64,000 bases of DNA from an uncultured Clostridia bacterium (GTDB lineage Bacteria; Bacillota; Clostridia; Peptostreptococcales; Acidaminobacteraceae). Positions 17,504 through 26,902 of the stretch are shown here, one piece after another; positions within the stretch are counted from its first letter, which is position 1, and the number at the start of each line of letters is the position of its first letter. Under the pieces are notes generated by a model, which made no database searches, was not told where the DNA came from, and saw only the letters and a program-made list of their open reading frames with translations. The stretch lies in the NCBI GenBank assembly GCA_927417275.1, contig CAKMJV010000008.1, positions 62,001 through 126,000 of the forward strand, given 5' to 3'. Made by a program: the position numbers and the translations under genes.

Positions 17504-18450
17504 TTTATAATGTTTTAGGTAAAACGGATATTAAAGTATCTAAAATAGCATTTGGTAGTTTAACAATGGGGCCGCTTCAACGCAATTTGACTACGGTTGA
17601 AGGGGCCTCTTTAATTAAGTATGCATATGACCAAGGAATTAATTTTATCGATACAGCAGAACTCTATGAAACGTATGGACACATAAGAGAAGCGCTAAAG
17701 TATATTCCGAGAGATACATTTGTTATCGCTTCAAAATCCTATGCTTATTCTAAAGAAACGGCGAAAGCGAGTTTTGAAAAAGCAATTTTAGAGATGGATA
17801 CGGATTATATAGATGTTTTTATGTTACATGAACAAATGAATGCCTTTACCCTTAAGGGACATTATGAAGCCATAGAGTATTTTCTAAAACTAAAATCAGA
17901 AGGCAGAATAAAAGCGATCGGCGTTTCAACACATTATGTTGAATGCGTTCGTGCGATACTTAGATACCCGGAAATAGAAGTGGTTCACCCCATTACCAAC
18001 GTCAATGGATTGGGCATTCAAGATGGCTCGAGACAAGAAATGGAACTGGCTATTCGCGCGTTTAAAAGCAGCGGTGGTGGTGTTTTTGGTATGAAACCAT
18101 TAGGCGGCGGTAATTTGCTGGCTTCGGTGGATGCTTGTTTTAATTATGTACTTGATCAAAGTGACTTAGATGCCATCGCTTTTGGTATGCAGTCAAAAGC
18201 TGAGATTGATTATAATGTGCGACGCGTGAAGGGACTTGAGATTTCTGAGTCCTTAAAGAATGAGGTTTCTACGACTGATAAAAAACTGCAAGTCGCCGAT
18301 TGGTGTACAGGGTGTGGCGCATGTGTAAAAAAATGTGATCATAAAGCACTCCGTATTCAAAATGGACAAGCAGTAGTCACGCGTGAAACATGTGTGCTTT
18401 GTGGTTATTGTGCGTCAGTTTGCCCAGAGTTCTGTATTAAAGTGTATTAA
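17500..18450 (+). CDS. Aldo/keto reductase with C-terminal 2[4Fe-4S] ferredoxin domain
   Basis: Residues 1-265 are an aldo/keto reductase barrel with [10 protein letters not shown] near residue 47 and the conserved Lys in IASKSY. The final 50 residues hold two CxxCxxCxxxC clusters ([11 protein letters not shown] and [11 protein letters not shown]), so electrons may be exchanged with ferredoxin. Such fusions are common in anaerobes, but their substrates are mostly unknown. The gene overlaps the ireB stop by 4 nt, giving translational coupling. Confidence 0.88.
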   Translation: MIYNVLGKTDIKVSKIAFGSLTMGPLQRNLTTVEGASLIKYAYDQGINFIDTAELYETYGHIREALKYIPRDTFVIASKSYAYSKETAKASFEKAILEMDTDYIDVFMLHEQMNAFTLKGHYEAIEYFLKLKSEGRIKAIGVSTHYVECVRAILRYPEIEVVHPITNVNGLGIQDGSRQEMELAIRAFKSSGGGVFGMKPLGGGNLLASVDACFNYVLDQSDLDAIAFGMQSKAEIDYNVRRVKGLEISESLKNEVSTTDKKLQVADWCTGCGACVKKCDHKALRIQNGQAVVTRETCVLCGYCASVCPEFCIKVY

Positions 18451-18498
18451 ATGTTTGTATATTACCTAATTATAGGATATACTGGAGGATATGAATAA

Positions 18499-18939
18499 AT
18501 GAGAATTATGGGACTAGATGTTGGAGACCGTACCATAGGTGTAGCGATCAGTGATTCGATGTTAATTACTGCACAGGGTAAAGAGACGATTTTTAGACAA
18601 TCGTTAAAGCAAGACATTGACCGTTTGGTCGATTTAATCAATGAATATGAAGTGACGAAAATAGTGGCAGGAATGCCTTATAATATGAATGGAAGCATTG
18701 GCCCACAGGGTGAAAAGACGAAGCAATTTATGGATAAGTTAGAAAAAAAACTGATGTATTCAGACCGAATTAAAGGAAAAATAGAACTCTTTTTTTGGGA
18801 TGAGCGCATGACGACGCTCAGTGCGACGCGCTTGCTAATCGAAGCGGATATGCGCCGCGACAAAAGAAAAGAAGTGGTAGACAAATTAGCTGCAACGATG
18901 ATTTTACAAGGCTTTTTGGATCGACATGGAAAAGATTAA
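18499..18939 (+). CDS. ruvX: RuvX/YqgF family nuclease
   Basis: RNase H-fold protein of 146 residues with the opening MGLDVGDRTIGVAIS and the late acidic block VVDKLAATMILQGFLD. The family acts in 16S rRNA 5' processing or as a Holliday-junction resolvase. The motif WDERMTTLSA is intact. TGGAGGA is 9 nt before the ATG. It belongs to the conserved alaS-ireB-ruvX-DUF1292-fur neighbourhood. Confidence 0.92.
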   Translation: MRIMGLDVGDRTIGVAISDSMLITAQGKETIFRQSLKQDIDRLVDLINEYEVTKIVAGMPYNMNGSIGPQGEKTKQFMDKLEKKLMYSDRIKGKIELFFWDERMTTLSATRLLIEADMRRDKRKEVVDKLAATMILQGFLDRHGKD

Positions 18940-18980
18940 TTTGAATTTAATGCACTTAAATATATAATAAGAGGTGAAAC

Positions 18981-19295
18981 ATGAAAGAAGATAAATTATT
19001 TGATGTGGTACAACCAGAACACGATCATGAGCATTCAGATGTGGTAGAACTATTAGATGAAAATGGCGTCCCTACTTTATTTAACATTATCGCTAACTTA
19101 GAACTTGAAGGTCAAGAATATGCTATTTTAGCAAATGTTGATGACGATGACGATGTTATGATTTTCAAAGTGACTGAAGAAGGGGACGAATTTGTATTTG
19201 AAACCATTGATAGCGAAGAGGAAATCAATTCTGTCGTAGATGCTTATAATGAGTTGTTAGACGATATGGAAGACGAAGACGAAGAAGAAGCATAA
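18981..19295 (+). CDS. DUF1292 family protein
   Basis: A 104-residue acidic protein with the DUF1292 core NIIANLELEGQEYAILANVD, then FKVTEEGDEFVFE and a poly-acidic C-terminal end (DDMEDEDEEEA). The function is unknown. Its fixed place between ruvX and fur supports the assignment. GAGGTGAAAC ribosome site. Confidence 0.85.
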   Translation: MKEDKLFDVVQPEHDHEHSDVVELLDENGVPTLFNIIANLELEGQEYAILANVDDDDDVMIFKVTEEGDEFVFETIDSEEEINSVVDAYNELLDDMEDEDEEEA

Positions 19296-19337
19296 AAATG
19301 TAAGTTAAAAAATCTATAACGTATTCGAGGTGGGATT

Positions 19338-19781
19338 ATGAATTCATTTTATGAAGGGTACAAGAAAAAGTTAAAGGAAGCGGGCTATAAATTAACGCCT
19401 CAGAGAATAGCTATTCTCAGTGCCATAGAAGAGAATAAAGGCAAACACCTCAATACTGAGGAAATATATGATATCGTAAAGCAAAGAAATCCTGAAATGG
19501 GATTGGCAACGGTTTATAGAACACTACAACTCCTAGAGGAATTAGAAGTCGTTTCTTCATTAAATCTTGAAGATGGCTGCGTGAGATATGAATTATACAG
19601 TGATGACGGACAACACAATCATCACCATTTGATTTGTAGCAAATGTGGTGCGGTTATCGAGGTTGAAGGCGATTTGTTAGATACCCTTGAGAATAAAATA
19701 GAAAAAGAATATGATTTTAAAATTGTAGATCACAAATTAAAATTCTATGGTATTTGTAGCAAATGTAAAAACCTTGTGTAA
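19338..19781 (+). CDS. fur: Fur-family metalloregulator
   Basis: The winged helix spans residues 5-85 with LATVYRTLQLLEELEVV as recognition region. Metal ligands are visible: H37, the HNHHHLIC block (about 93-100), and two CxxC zinc sites, C100/C103 and C140/C143. The pattern fits Fur and PerR alike; the Asp/His details needed to tell iron from peroxide sensing cannot be settled by eye. GAGGTGGG precedes the ATG. Confidence 0.85.
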   Translation: MNSFYEGYKKKLKEAGYKLTPQRIAILSAIEENKGKHLNTEEIYDIVKQRNPEMGLATVYRTLQLLEELEVVSSLNLEDGCVRYELYSDDGQHNHHHLICSKCGAVIEVEGDLLDTLENKIEKEYDFKIVDHKLKFYGICSKCKNLV

Positions 19782-19844
19782 TACAGGGTTTGTTTTTCGT
19801 AAATGTGCCCCCGTTGGGAACTTTGTCATACGAATCTTAACCGT

Positions 19845-19873
19845 TTCAGTCCGACCGGAAAAACCAGACTGAA
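19845..19873 (+). promoter_or_regulatory. Stem-loop in the leader of the RNase J gene
   Basis: TTCAGTC (19845-19851) pairs with GACTGAA (19867-19873) around a 15-nt loop. There is no T-run after it. It lies 19 nt before the start codon and could be an mRNA stability or autoregulatory element. Confidence 0.35.
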
Positions 19874-19892
19874 CTATTAAAAGAGGTGTAAT

Positions 19893-21725
19893 ATGACGAA
19901 TAAGAAGCAAACAGAGACTCCAGTAGAGCCTGTTCAAACAAAAGTGGAGCCAGCTCAAACAAAAGCTCCAAAAAAGGCGAATCCGCCAAAGAAAAAGAAA
20001 AATTTTAACAATCCGATTAAAAACATGACACAAGAAGGTGTCGGTACACAAACGAATTTAACGGACTCAGCGAAAGGTGTATTTAAAATCATCCCTTTAG
20101 GTGGGTTAAATGAAATTGGAAAAAACATGACGGTCTATCAGTATGAAGACGATATCTTTATCGTAGATTGCGGGATGGCGTTTCCAGAAGATGAACTTTT
20201 GGGAATCGATGTCGTTTTACCAGATATAACGTACTTAAAAAAGAATGCCAGTAAAGTAAAAGGCATCGTATTAACGCATGGACATGAAGACCATATTGGT
20301 GCAATTCCCTATTTTTTAAGGGATTTAGATGTGCCGATTTATGGTACGCGTTTAACGTTGGGCTTGGTTGCAAACAAATTAAAAGAGCACCGTTTAAATC
20401 CCAAATTAATCACCATCGTACCGGGTCAAGTGATTAAGTTAGGCGTGTTTGAAATAGAACCGATTAGAGTGTGTCACAGTATTGCAGATGCGGTGGCATT
20501 TGCGATAACGACGCCTTATGGAAAGGTTATTCAAACAGGTGACTTTAAAATCGACTTTACGCCAATTGATGGTCAAACCATGGATTTACATCGTTTTGCA
20601 CAATTGGGTCAAGAAGGCGTGTTAGCACTGCTTTCTGACAGTACAAATGTTATGCGTGAAGGCTACACCATGTCTGAGAGTTCAGTGGGCGATACGTTTG
20701 AGGAAATTTTTAGACATGCAACTTCTAGAATTATCGTGGCATCTTTTGCATCCAATGTACATCGCGTACAACAAATTATCAATGCTGCATTTTTAAATAA
20801 TAGAAAAGTCGCTTTTTCAGGACGCAGCATGGTTAACGTATCGAATGTTGCTTTGGAGTTAGGGTATTTGAAAATTCCAGTGTCCGATATGATTATTGAT
20901 ATTAAAGACATTGGACGTTATCCAGAGAATGAGTTGGTGGTGATCACCACGGGTTCTCAAGGTGAACCGATGAGTGCACTTGCTAGAATGGCAAACTCAG
21001 AACACCGTAATATGGAAATCGTACCTGGTGATTTGGTCATCCTCTCTTCATCTCCGATTCCAGGAAATGAAAAGTCTGTATACAAAATTATCAATCAGTT
21101 GACTAAGAAGGGTGCAAAAATGATTTACGAATCATTGGCAGATGTACATGTATCTGGTCACGCAAAGCAAGAGGAATTAAAATTGCTTCAAGCGCTTGTT
21201 AAACCGAAGTATTTTATACCTGTTCACGGTGAATATGTGATGTTAGATAAGCATAAGCAAGTGGCGATGTCTATGGGCATGAATGAAAAGAACATCTTCA
21301 TCCTCAATAATGGCAGCGTGTTAGAATTCGCAGCTGATGGTGCTAAAATCGGCAAATCAGTGCCTGCAGGACGTGTGTTTATAGATGGATTAGGCGTTGG
21401 TGATGTAGGTAACATCGTCTTAAGAGATCGTAAGCATTTATCTGAAGATGGTTTGATTATAATCGTGGTGGCTATTTCCAGCGCAACTGGAGAGGTCATC
21501 AATGGACCTGACTTGATTTCAAGAGGATTTGTTTATGTACGTGAGTCTGAAGCATTAATGGAAGGCGCACGAAATGTAATAGAAGAGGAATTAAAAAAAT
21601 GCTACGCGAAAAACATCAAAGATTGGGCATCACTCAAATCTTCTGTTCGTGATGCATTGAGTCAATATATTTATCAAAGCACAAAGCGTTCGCCTATGAT
21701 TTTACCTGTTTTTATGGAAGTCTAG
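19893..21725 (+). CDS. rnj: Ribonuclease J
   Basis: Metallo-beta-lactamase/beta-CASP RNase that matures and degrades RNA with 5'-exonuclease and endonuclease activity. The catalytic motif HGHEDH is at 129-134. Later motifs GSQGEP, HVSGHAKQEEL and PVHGEY are also present. A 50-residue Lys/Pro/Thr-rich extension (PKKANPPKKKKNF and before) precedes the core and is probably disordered and RNA-binding. It follows fur but has its own leader and ribosome site. Confidence 0.95.
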   Translation: MTNKKQTETPVEPVQTKVEPAQTKAPKKANPPKKKKNFNNPIKNMTQEGVGTQTNLTDSAKGVFKIIPLGGLNEIGKNMTVYQYEDDIFIVDCGMAFPEDELLGIDVVLPDITYLKKNASKVKGIVLTHGHEDHIGAIPYFLRDLDVPIYGTRLTLGLVANKLKEHRLNPKLITIVPGQVIKLGVFEIEPIRVCHSIADAVAFAITTPYGKVIQTGDFKIDFTPIDGQTMDLHRFAQLGQEGVLALLSDSTNVMREGYTMSESSVGDTFEEIFRHATSRIIVASFASNVHRVQQIINAAFLNNRKVAFSGRSMVNVSNVALELGYLKIPVSDMIIDIKDIGRYPENELVVITTGSQGEPMSALARMANSEHRNMEIVPGDLVILSSSPIPGNEKSVYKIINQLTKKGAKMIYESLADVHVSGHAKQEELKLLQALVKPKYFIPVHGEYVMLDKHKQVAMSMGMNEKNIFILNNGSVLEFAADGAKIGKSVPAGRVFIDGLGVGDVGNIVLRDRKHLSEDGLIIIVVAISSATGEVINGPDLISRGFVYVRESEALMEGARNVIEEELKKCYAKNIKDWASLKSSVRDALSQYIYQSTKRSPMILPVFMEV

Positions 21726-21743
21726 GGAACCCATATTTTATGA

Positions 21744-21778
21744 TCTGGAGGCCGATAAAATCTGCCTCTAGACTTTTA
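21744..21778 (+). terminator. Probable terminator after RNase J
   Basis: TCTGGAGGC (21744-21752) pairs with GCCTCTAGA (21764-21772) with one G-T pair; CTTTTATC follows. The T-run is short, so readthrough into mltG is possible. Confidence 0.5.
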
Positions 21779-21791
21779 TCAGGAGGTTTTT

Positions 21792-22802
21792 ATGAAAAAA
21801 ATGGTGCTTTTTACATTTTTACTCTTAACGCTCATTTTTGTTTCAGGTTGTGCAACGATTCTTGAAAGATACTACACACCTGTCGATCCTGAGCAAACAG
21901 AAGAGGTGCTTTTTAATGTGCCTTCTGGTGCAACCACATCGTCTATTGCAAACGCGCTTTTCGAAGAGGAATTGATTCAAAATGTAAATGCATTTAAAGC
22001 AAAAGTAAAAATGATGGAAGTTGATGGAATGATGAAGGCCGGTGATTACAAACTATCACAGTCTATGGATGTCGAAACCATCATCAACAAAATCGTCAAT
22101 GGTGATACATTTGTTGAAACCATAACATTTACGATACCAGAGGGTTATGAAGTTCGACAAATTGCGGATAAATTGGAAGCAGAAGGTCTGATTGATCGTG
22201 AAGTTTTCTTAGACATATTGGCAAATGAACCTTTTGATTTTAAGTTTTTAGAAGGTGTAGATCGACAGTTTTTGTTAGAAGGGTATTTATTTCCAGACAC
22301 ATATACGCTAAAGGCATCTGCTGATGAGTATGCCATTATTTATAAAATGTTAAGTCGCTTCAATGAAGTATTTGATGAGACTTATTATGCTCGGGCTGAA
22401 GAACTCGAAATGAGCATCGACCAAGTGGTAACCTTAGCCTCAATTATCGAAAGAGAAGCACGCGTTAAGGAAGAATTTCCGATTGTAGCAAGTGTTTTCC
22501 ATAATCGATTAAAGGTTAATATGTTGCTTCAATCGTGTGCCACCGTTCAGTTTATTTTACAAGAGAGAAAACCGGTGTTGTCTTATGACGATATAGCCAT
22601 CATTTCTCCCTATAATACGTATATGAACGCAGGGCTTACGCCTTCGCCGATTGCTTCTCCAGGGGCTTTAGCTCTAAAATCTGCACTGTACCCAGATGAT
22701 ACAAATTATTTGTATTTTGTAACAAAAGAAACCAACGATGGTTCTCATTATTTTAATGAAACACTTGAAGGTCATAATCGTGACGTAAAGCGAGGCAATT
22801 AA
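21792..22802 (+). CDS. mltG: Endolytic transglycosylase MltG, lipoprotein form
   Basis: MltG (YceG) cuts nascent glycan strands near the membrane and sets their length. A LysM-like domain covers about 40-120 and the catalytic domain follows, with E220 in ASIIEREA as the catalytic glutamate. The N-terminus is MKKMVLFTFLLLTLIFVSGC, a lipoprotein signal with a VSGC lipobox and C20 as the modified residue, instead of the usual transmembrane helix. It overlaps the next gene by 1 nt. Confidence 0.92.
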   Translation: MKKMVLFTFLLLTLIFVSGCATILERYYTPVDPEQTEEVLFNVPSGATTSSIANALFEEELIQNVNAFKAKVKMMEVDGMMKAGDYKLSQSMDVETIINKIVNGDTFVETITFTIPEGYEVRQIADKLEAEGLIDREVFLDILANEPFDFKFLEGVDRQFLLEGYLFPDTYTLKASADEYAIIYKMLSRFNEVFDETYYARAEELEMSIDQVVTLASIIEREARVKEEFPIVASVFHNRLKVNMLLQSCATVQFILQERKPVLSYDDIAIISPYNTYMNAGLTPSPIASPGALALKSALYPDDTNYLYFVTKETNDGSHYFNETLEGHNRDVKRGN

Positions 22803-23473
22803 TGGCAATAGAGAGTAAGATTGTTGATCCATATGTAGAAAATTATATAAAATCATTGGTCCCTGAAAGTATGGGACTTTTTCATGAACTTGAACATTAT
22901 GCGGAGCGATTTCAGGTACCGATCATTCAAAAAGAGGTCGCTCAGTATCTTAAAGTTTTTCTCAAATGGGTAAAGCCCAAAACTGTTTTGGAGATTGGGA
23001 CTGCCATTGGTTATTCGGCATCTCTTTTTGCATATGAGATGGAAAATGGCCATATCGATACGATAGAACTCAGTGAGGGAATGGCTGAAATCGCTGCGGT
23101 TACCTTTCAAAAGTTGTCGGAAATGCGTCCTGATGTTAGTGTTCGTCAATGGCTTGGCGATGCACAAGAGGTGCTTCCGAAACTAGAAAACAAGTATGAT
23201 ATGATTTTTATTGATGCTGCCAAAGGGCATTATCAAGCATTTTTGGACTTGTGTTTGCCACGGCTTAATACAGGTGGTGTGATCATATCCGATAATGTGC
23301 TCTATAAGGGCATGGTGGCAACAGATGCATACTTGGTTAAACGCAAGATTACCATCGTCAAACGGATGAGAAAATATCTCGCATTTATATCGAATCATCC
23401 AGATTTGGAAACTACGATTTTACCAATTGGAGACGGTGTAGCCATCACTTATAAAAAAGGAGGTACTGTATGA
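22802..23473 (+). CDS. O-methyltransferase (YrrM-like)
   Basis: SAM-dependent class I methyltransferase of the TrmR/YrrM type: motif I LEIGTAIGYSASL, acidic motif II, FIDAAKGHY and GGVIISDNVLYKG. The B. subtilis homologue YrrM (TrmR) methylates 5-hydroxyuridine in tRNA, so this is the likely target. It lies between mltG and the U32 protease gene, the same neighbourhood as in bacilli. Overlaps of 1 and 4 nt show tight coupling. Confidence 0.88.
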   Translation: MAIESKIVDPYVENYIKSLVPESMGLFHELEHYAERFQVPIIQKEVAQYLKVFLKWVKPKTVLEIGTAIGYSASLFAYEMENGHIDTIELSEGMAEIAAVTFQKLSEMRPDVSVRQWLGDAQEVLPKLENKYDMIFIDAAKGHYQAFLDLCLPRLNTGGVIISDNVLYKGMVATDAYLVKRKITIVKRMRKYLAFISNHPDLETTILPIGDGVAITYKKGGTV

Positions 23474-24708
23474 AGCGTGTTGAACTATTAGCACCTGCAG
23501 GCGATTTAGAAAAATTAAAATATGCGATTATATATGGTGCAGATGCTGTTTATATAGGTGGTCAGGTTTTTGGACTTCGTGCGGCTGCAAAAAACTTTTC
23601 ATTTGAAGACATGAAAATTGGCATTGAGTTTGCACATGAACGTGGAAAAAAAGTATTTTTGGTGTTAAATATTATTCCGCACAATGAAGACATTCATTAT
23701 CTTGAGCAATATATCGATGAAATTAAAACGCTGGGTCTAGATGCCGTTATATTATCGGATCCTGGCACGCTTATGTACGTGAAACAATATGCGCCTGAAT
23801 TAGAAGTGCATTTGAGTACACAAGCAAATAATACAAATTATATGAGTGCTAATTTTTGGCACAGTCAAGGGATTAAACGCGTTATCTTAGCGCGTGAGTT
23901 ATCTTTTGCAGAAATAGCTGAAATTCGCGAAAAAACACCGATGACTTTGGAACTGGAATCATTTGTACATGGTGCGATGTGTATCTCGTATTCGGGGCGT
24001 TGCTTAATGAGCAATTATATGGCGGGAAGAGATGCAAATAGAGGCGCTTGTGCGCAACCTTGTCGTTGGTCTTATAGCCTAGTTGAAAACACAAGGCCAG
24101 GTGAGTATTTCCCCGTAGAAGAAACTGAAGATGGGACATTTTTTTTCAACTCAAAAGATTTGTGTATGATTCACGCCATTCCAGATTTGATTAAGAGTGG
24201 GCTGGATAGTTTAAAAATAGAAGGACGCATGAAAACCATCTACTATGTTGCATCCATCGTTAGGGCATATCGACAAGCGATAGATGCGTTTTATGAAGAT
24301 CCCGAAAATTATGTCTATAATCCAGAGTGGTTTGAAGAAATTCAAAAGGTATCTCATAGAGAATTTACATCTGGATTTTACGATCACAAACCAACTGCTG
24401 AAGACCAACTCTATACGTCGAGTTCGTATGTGCGCACCTATGATTTCATAGGCATCGTTAAAGCATACGATGAAGAAACGGGTTTGGCAACGATTGAACA
24501 AAGAAACAATTTTAAAGTGGGTGATTCGATAGAAATCATAGGACCTTCATATTTTTACAGCGAACAGACCATAGATCATATTTTCGATGATAAAGGTGAA
24601 GCGATATCAGTTGCGCCGCATGCACAACAAATTGTTAAGATACCTATGAAAACACCTGTAAAACCATATTATATATTAAGAGGGGCTAAGGAGGCATCGG
24701 ATGAGTAA
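23470..24708 (+). CDS. U32 family peptidase
   Basis: A 412-residue U32 peptidase-like protein with the PS01276-type signature [16 protein letters not shown] and the Fe-S ligand cysteines ([16 protein letters not shown]). U32 relatives such as RlhA and TrhP hydroxylate rRNA or tRNA; TrhP forms 5-hydroxyuridine in tRNA, the substrate of the methyltransferase encoded upstream. That pairing makes a tRNA-hydroxylating role more likely than proteolysis. It overlaps both neighbours. Confidence 0.9.
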   Translation: MKRVELLAPAGDLEKLKYAIIYGADAVYIGGQVFGLRAAAKNFSFEDMKIGIEFAHERGKKVFLVLNIIPHNEDIHYLEQYIDEIKTLGLDAVILSDPGTLMYVKQYAPELEVHLSTQANNTNYMSANFWHSQGIKRVILARELSFAEIAEIREKTPMTLELESFVHGAMCISYSGRCLMSNYMAGRDANRGACAQPCRWSYSLVENTRPGEYFPVEETEDGTFFFNSKDLCMIHAIPDLIKSGLDSLKIEGRMKTIYYVASIVRAYRQAIDAFYEDPENYVYNPEWFEEIQKVSHREFTSGFYDHKPTAEDQLYTSSSYVRTYDFIGIVKAYDEETGLATIEQRNNFKVGDSIEIIGPSYFYSEQTIDHIFDDKGEAISVAPHAQQIVKIPMKTPVKPYYILRGAKEASDE

Positions 24709-25327
24709 ACCGGTTGTTATTGGGGTATCAGGGGGAACAGGATCAGGAAAAAGTACGGTTGCTAAGGCGATTTTCGAGTCATTGCCAGATGAGAATATAC
24801 TCATCATAGAGCAAGATGCCTATTATAAGGATCAAAGTGACATGTCTTATGATGAGCGCATTAAGACCAATTATGATCATCCATTGGCTTTTGATACCGA
24901 TTTGCTGATCGAACACATAAAAACATTGTGTAAACACAAACCGATAGAAAAGCCCATTTATAATTTTTCAAATCATAACAGAGAGCCGCATACTGTATGC
25001 GTTAAGCCTAAAGAAATAATCATTATAGAAGGCATTATGATTTTGGAAGACAAGCGTTTGAGAGATTTGATGGATATAAAAATCTTTGTGGATACAGATG
25101 CGGATGTTCGTATCATCCGACGTATTATGAGAGATATTAATGAGCGGGGGAGAACACTGGAGTCTGTAATCGAGCAGTATCTTACCACTGTAAAGCCTGC
25201 GCATGATCAATTTATCGAACCGGCAAAAAAATATGCAGATATTATCATACCTGAGGGTGGGTATAATCGCGTTGCCATCGATCTTATGACGACTAAAGTC
25301 ACATCCATCATAAAAGAAAAGCAATAA
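24701..25327 (+). CDS. udk: Uridine kinase
   Basis: Phosphorylates uridine and cytidine. The P-loop GGTGSGKST is at the N-terminus, followed by QDAYYKDQ, the YNFSNHNR substrate loop and [12 protein letters not shown]. At 208 residues it is standard length. The start overlaps the U32 gene by 8 nt, with AAGGAGG 8 nt upstream. Confidence 0.95.
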   Translation: MSKPVVIGVSGGTGSGKSTVAKAIFESLPDENILIIEQDAYYKDQSDMSYDERIKTNYDHPLAFDTDLLIEHIKTLCKHKPIEKPIYNFSNHNREPHTVCVKPKEIIIIEGIMILEDKRLRDLMDIKIFVDTDADVRIIRRIMRDINERGRTLESVIEQYLTTVKPAHDQFIEPAKKYADIIIPEGGYNRVAIDLMTTKVTSIIKEKQ

Positions 25328-25337
25328 GGAGACCAAA

Positions 25338-25808
25338 ATGACACCGAATGAAAACTTATTTGATTTAGTTGAAGTATCTGCCACAAAACACATTGCACTT
25401 GTTGCCCATGATTCACGTAAACGCGATATGATTGAGTGGTGTTCAGTGCATAAAGATGAACTCAACAAACACTTTTTATACGGTACGGGTACCACGGCAA
25501 AGTTGATTACTGAAGCGCTGTCTTTACCTATTAAGGGACTAAAAAGTGGCCCGCTAGGTGGCGATCAGCAATTGGGTAGTTTAATCGTCGATGGTGAAAT
25601 CGATTTTATGATTTTCTTTTGGGATCCATTGAGTTTGCATCCACACGATCCAGATGTAAAAGCACTTCTTAGAATTGCTACGCTCTATAATATTCCCATC
25701 GCAACCAATCAATCGACAGCGGATTTTTTACTAACCAGTTCCTATATGACTACGCCGTATGTAAAAAAAGTGATTAATTTTGATTATTATATCAAACGAA
25801 ATATCTAA
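25338..25808 (+). CDS. mgsA: Methylglyoxal synthase
   Basis: Converts dihydroxyacetone phosphate to methylglyoxal and phosphate, relieving phosphate-limited glycolysis. Family residues are present: ALVAHDSRK, GTGTTAKL phosphate-binding loop, GPLGGDQQLG and FFWDPLSLHPHDPD. 156 residues, normal length apart from a short N-terminal extension. It lies 10 nt after udk. Confidence 0.95.
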   Translation: MTPNENLFDLVEVSATKHIALVAHDSRKRDMIEWCSVHKDELNKHFLYGTGTTAKLITEALSLPIKGLKSGPLGGDQQLGSLIVDGEIDFMIFFWDPLSLHPHDPDVKALLRIATLYNIPIATNQSTADFLLTSSYMTTPYVKKVINFDYYIKRNI

Positions 25809-25825
25809 CCCAAGAGGTGAGCAGC

Positions 25826-26902
25826 GTGTTATATGAAGAAATGATTCGTGAGGCGATCGTTAAAAATGCATCTGATATTCACATTGCACCTAAAGCCAAG
25901 CCGATGTTGAGGGTAAATGGACGCTTGACGACATTTGATCATTTAGATGTAATTTCAAATGAAGCCATCGATCAAATGATTGAAGAATTGTGTCCCCCCA
26001 CTCAAATAGAAGTATTACAAGCGAATGGAGAAACCAATTTTAGTTTTTCCATACCGGCATATGGTCGTTTTAGAGTGAGTGTTATTAAACAAAGGGGCAC
26101 CTTTAGTATTTCCATACGTCTATTTAAACTTACAGTGCCTACAAAAGAAACTTTGGGTCTTCCTGATGTGATTTTTGATTTGGTTGAAAATGGCCGAGGC
26201 CTTTTGGTTGTAAGTGGTGCATCGGGCTCTGGACGCTCGACCACCATGGCGGCATTACTTTCTTATTTAAACGAAAGGATGTCGTTAAACATAATAACTG
26301 TGGAATCACCGATTGAATATCTTTTTAAACATGACAAGTCTTTAATCCTACAAAGAGATGTAGGTACGGATTGCGCCTCATTATATGACGGCCTCATAAG
26401 CACACAGAAACACGATCCAGATGTGGTTATGATATCGGATATTTCTGATGAAAAGGTGTTGGAACTTGCCATTCAACTTGCAGAATCGGGAAAATTGGTT
26501 ATCGCTGGTTTGCCTTCGTTAAATACCGTTACTTCTATTGAAGCGATGATTTCATCATCGAAGACAGAGAAATCCGAAAGTCGTAAACACAAGTTAGCGG
26601 GCAATATTCTCGCGATTATTTCTCAACAATTGGTGCCAAGTAAAAAATCTCAAGATCGATTGTTGATTTATGAATTGTTATTGCCCAATGCGGCCATTCG
26701 TTCGCATATTATGACCAATACACTTGATGAACTCAAAAACACTTTAATCGTCGGGAAAAAACAAGGCATGATCAGTATGGATGCGCATTTGTTTGAACAT
26801 TATTTGTCGGGTGAAATCTCACAAGAAGTGTTGTATAAATACGGTCAAGATATTGAATTTATTAAACGGATGGAAAGAAATGTTAGTAGAGGTCCATCAT
26901 GA
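25826..26902 (+). CDS. PilT-like protein with degenerate ATPase motifs
   Basis: A 358-residue paralogue of PilT, alignable along the whole length: KNASDIHIAPKAKPMLRVNG, the PAS-like N-domain and the RecA core. Key residues are changed. The Walker A is GASGSGRST with R137 for the catalytic Lys, the Asp box reads VESPIEYL, Walker B reads VVMISDISD without the Glu, and the His box region GKLVIAGLP has no His. ATP hydrolysis is therefore unlikely, and it may regulate or anchor the real motors. GTG 25826, 5 nt after GAGGTGA, is preferred to GTG 25817, which overlaps that site. The start of aroK overlaps its end. Confidence 0.85.
   Translation: MLYEEMIREAIVKNASDIHIAPKAKPMLRVNGRLTTFDHLDVISNEAIDQMIEELCPPTQIEVLQANGETNFSFSIPAYGRFRVSVIKQRGTFSISIRLFKLTVPTKETLGLPDVIFDLVENGRGLLVVSGASGSGRSTTMAALLSYLNERMSLNIITVESPIEYLFKHDKSLILQRDVGTDCASLYDGLISTQKHDPDVVMISDISDEKVLELAIQLAESGKLVIAGLPSLNTVTSIEAMISSSKTEKSESRKHKLAGNILAIISQQLVPSKKSQDRLLIYELLLPNAAIRSHIMTNTLDELKNTLIVGKKQGMISMDAHLFEHYLSGEISQEVLYKYGQDIEFIKRMERNVSRGPS

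Noticed and set aside
18455-18483. TTGTAT-17-TATACT promoter-like pair before ruvX
   Set aside because: The transcript would begin at about the ribosome site and lose it, so it is unlikely to be used for ruvX.
24968-25495. 175-residue minus-strand open frame opposite udk and mgsA
   Set aside because: Both plus-strand genes are complete and well recognised; the reverse frame shows no family and no ribosome site.
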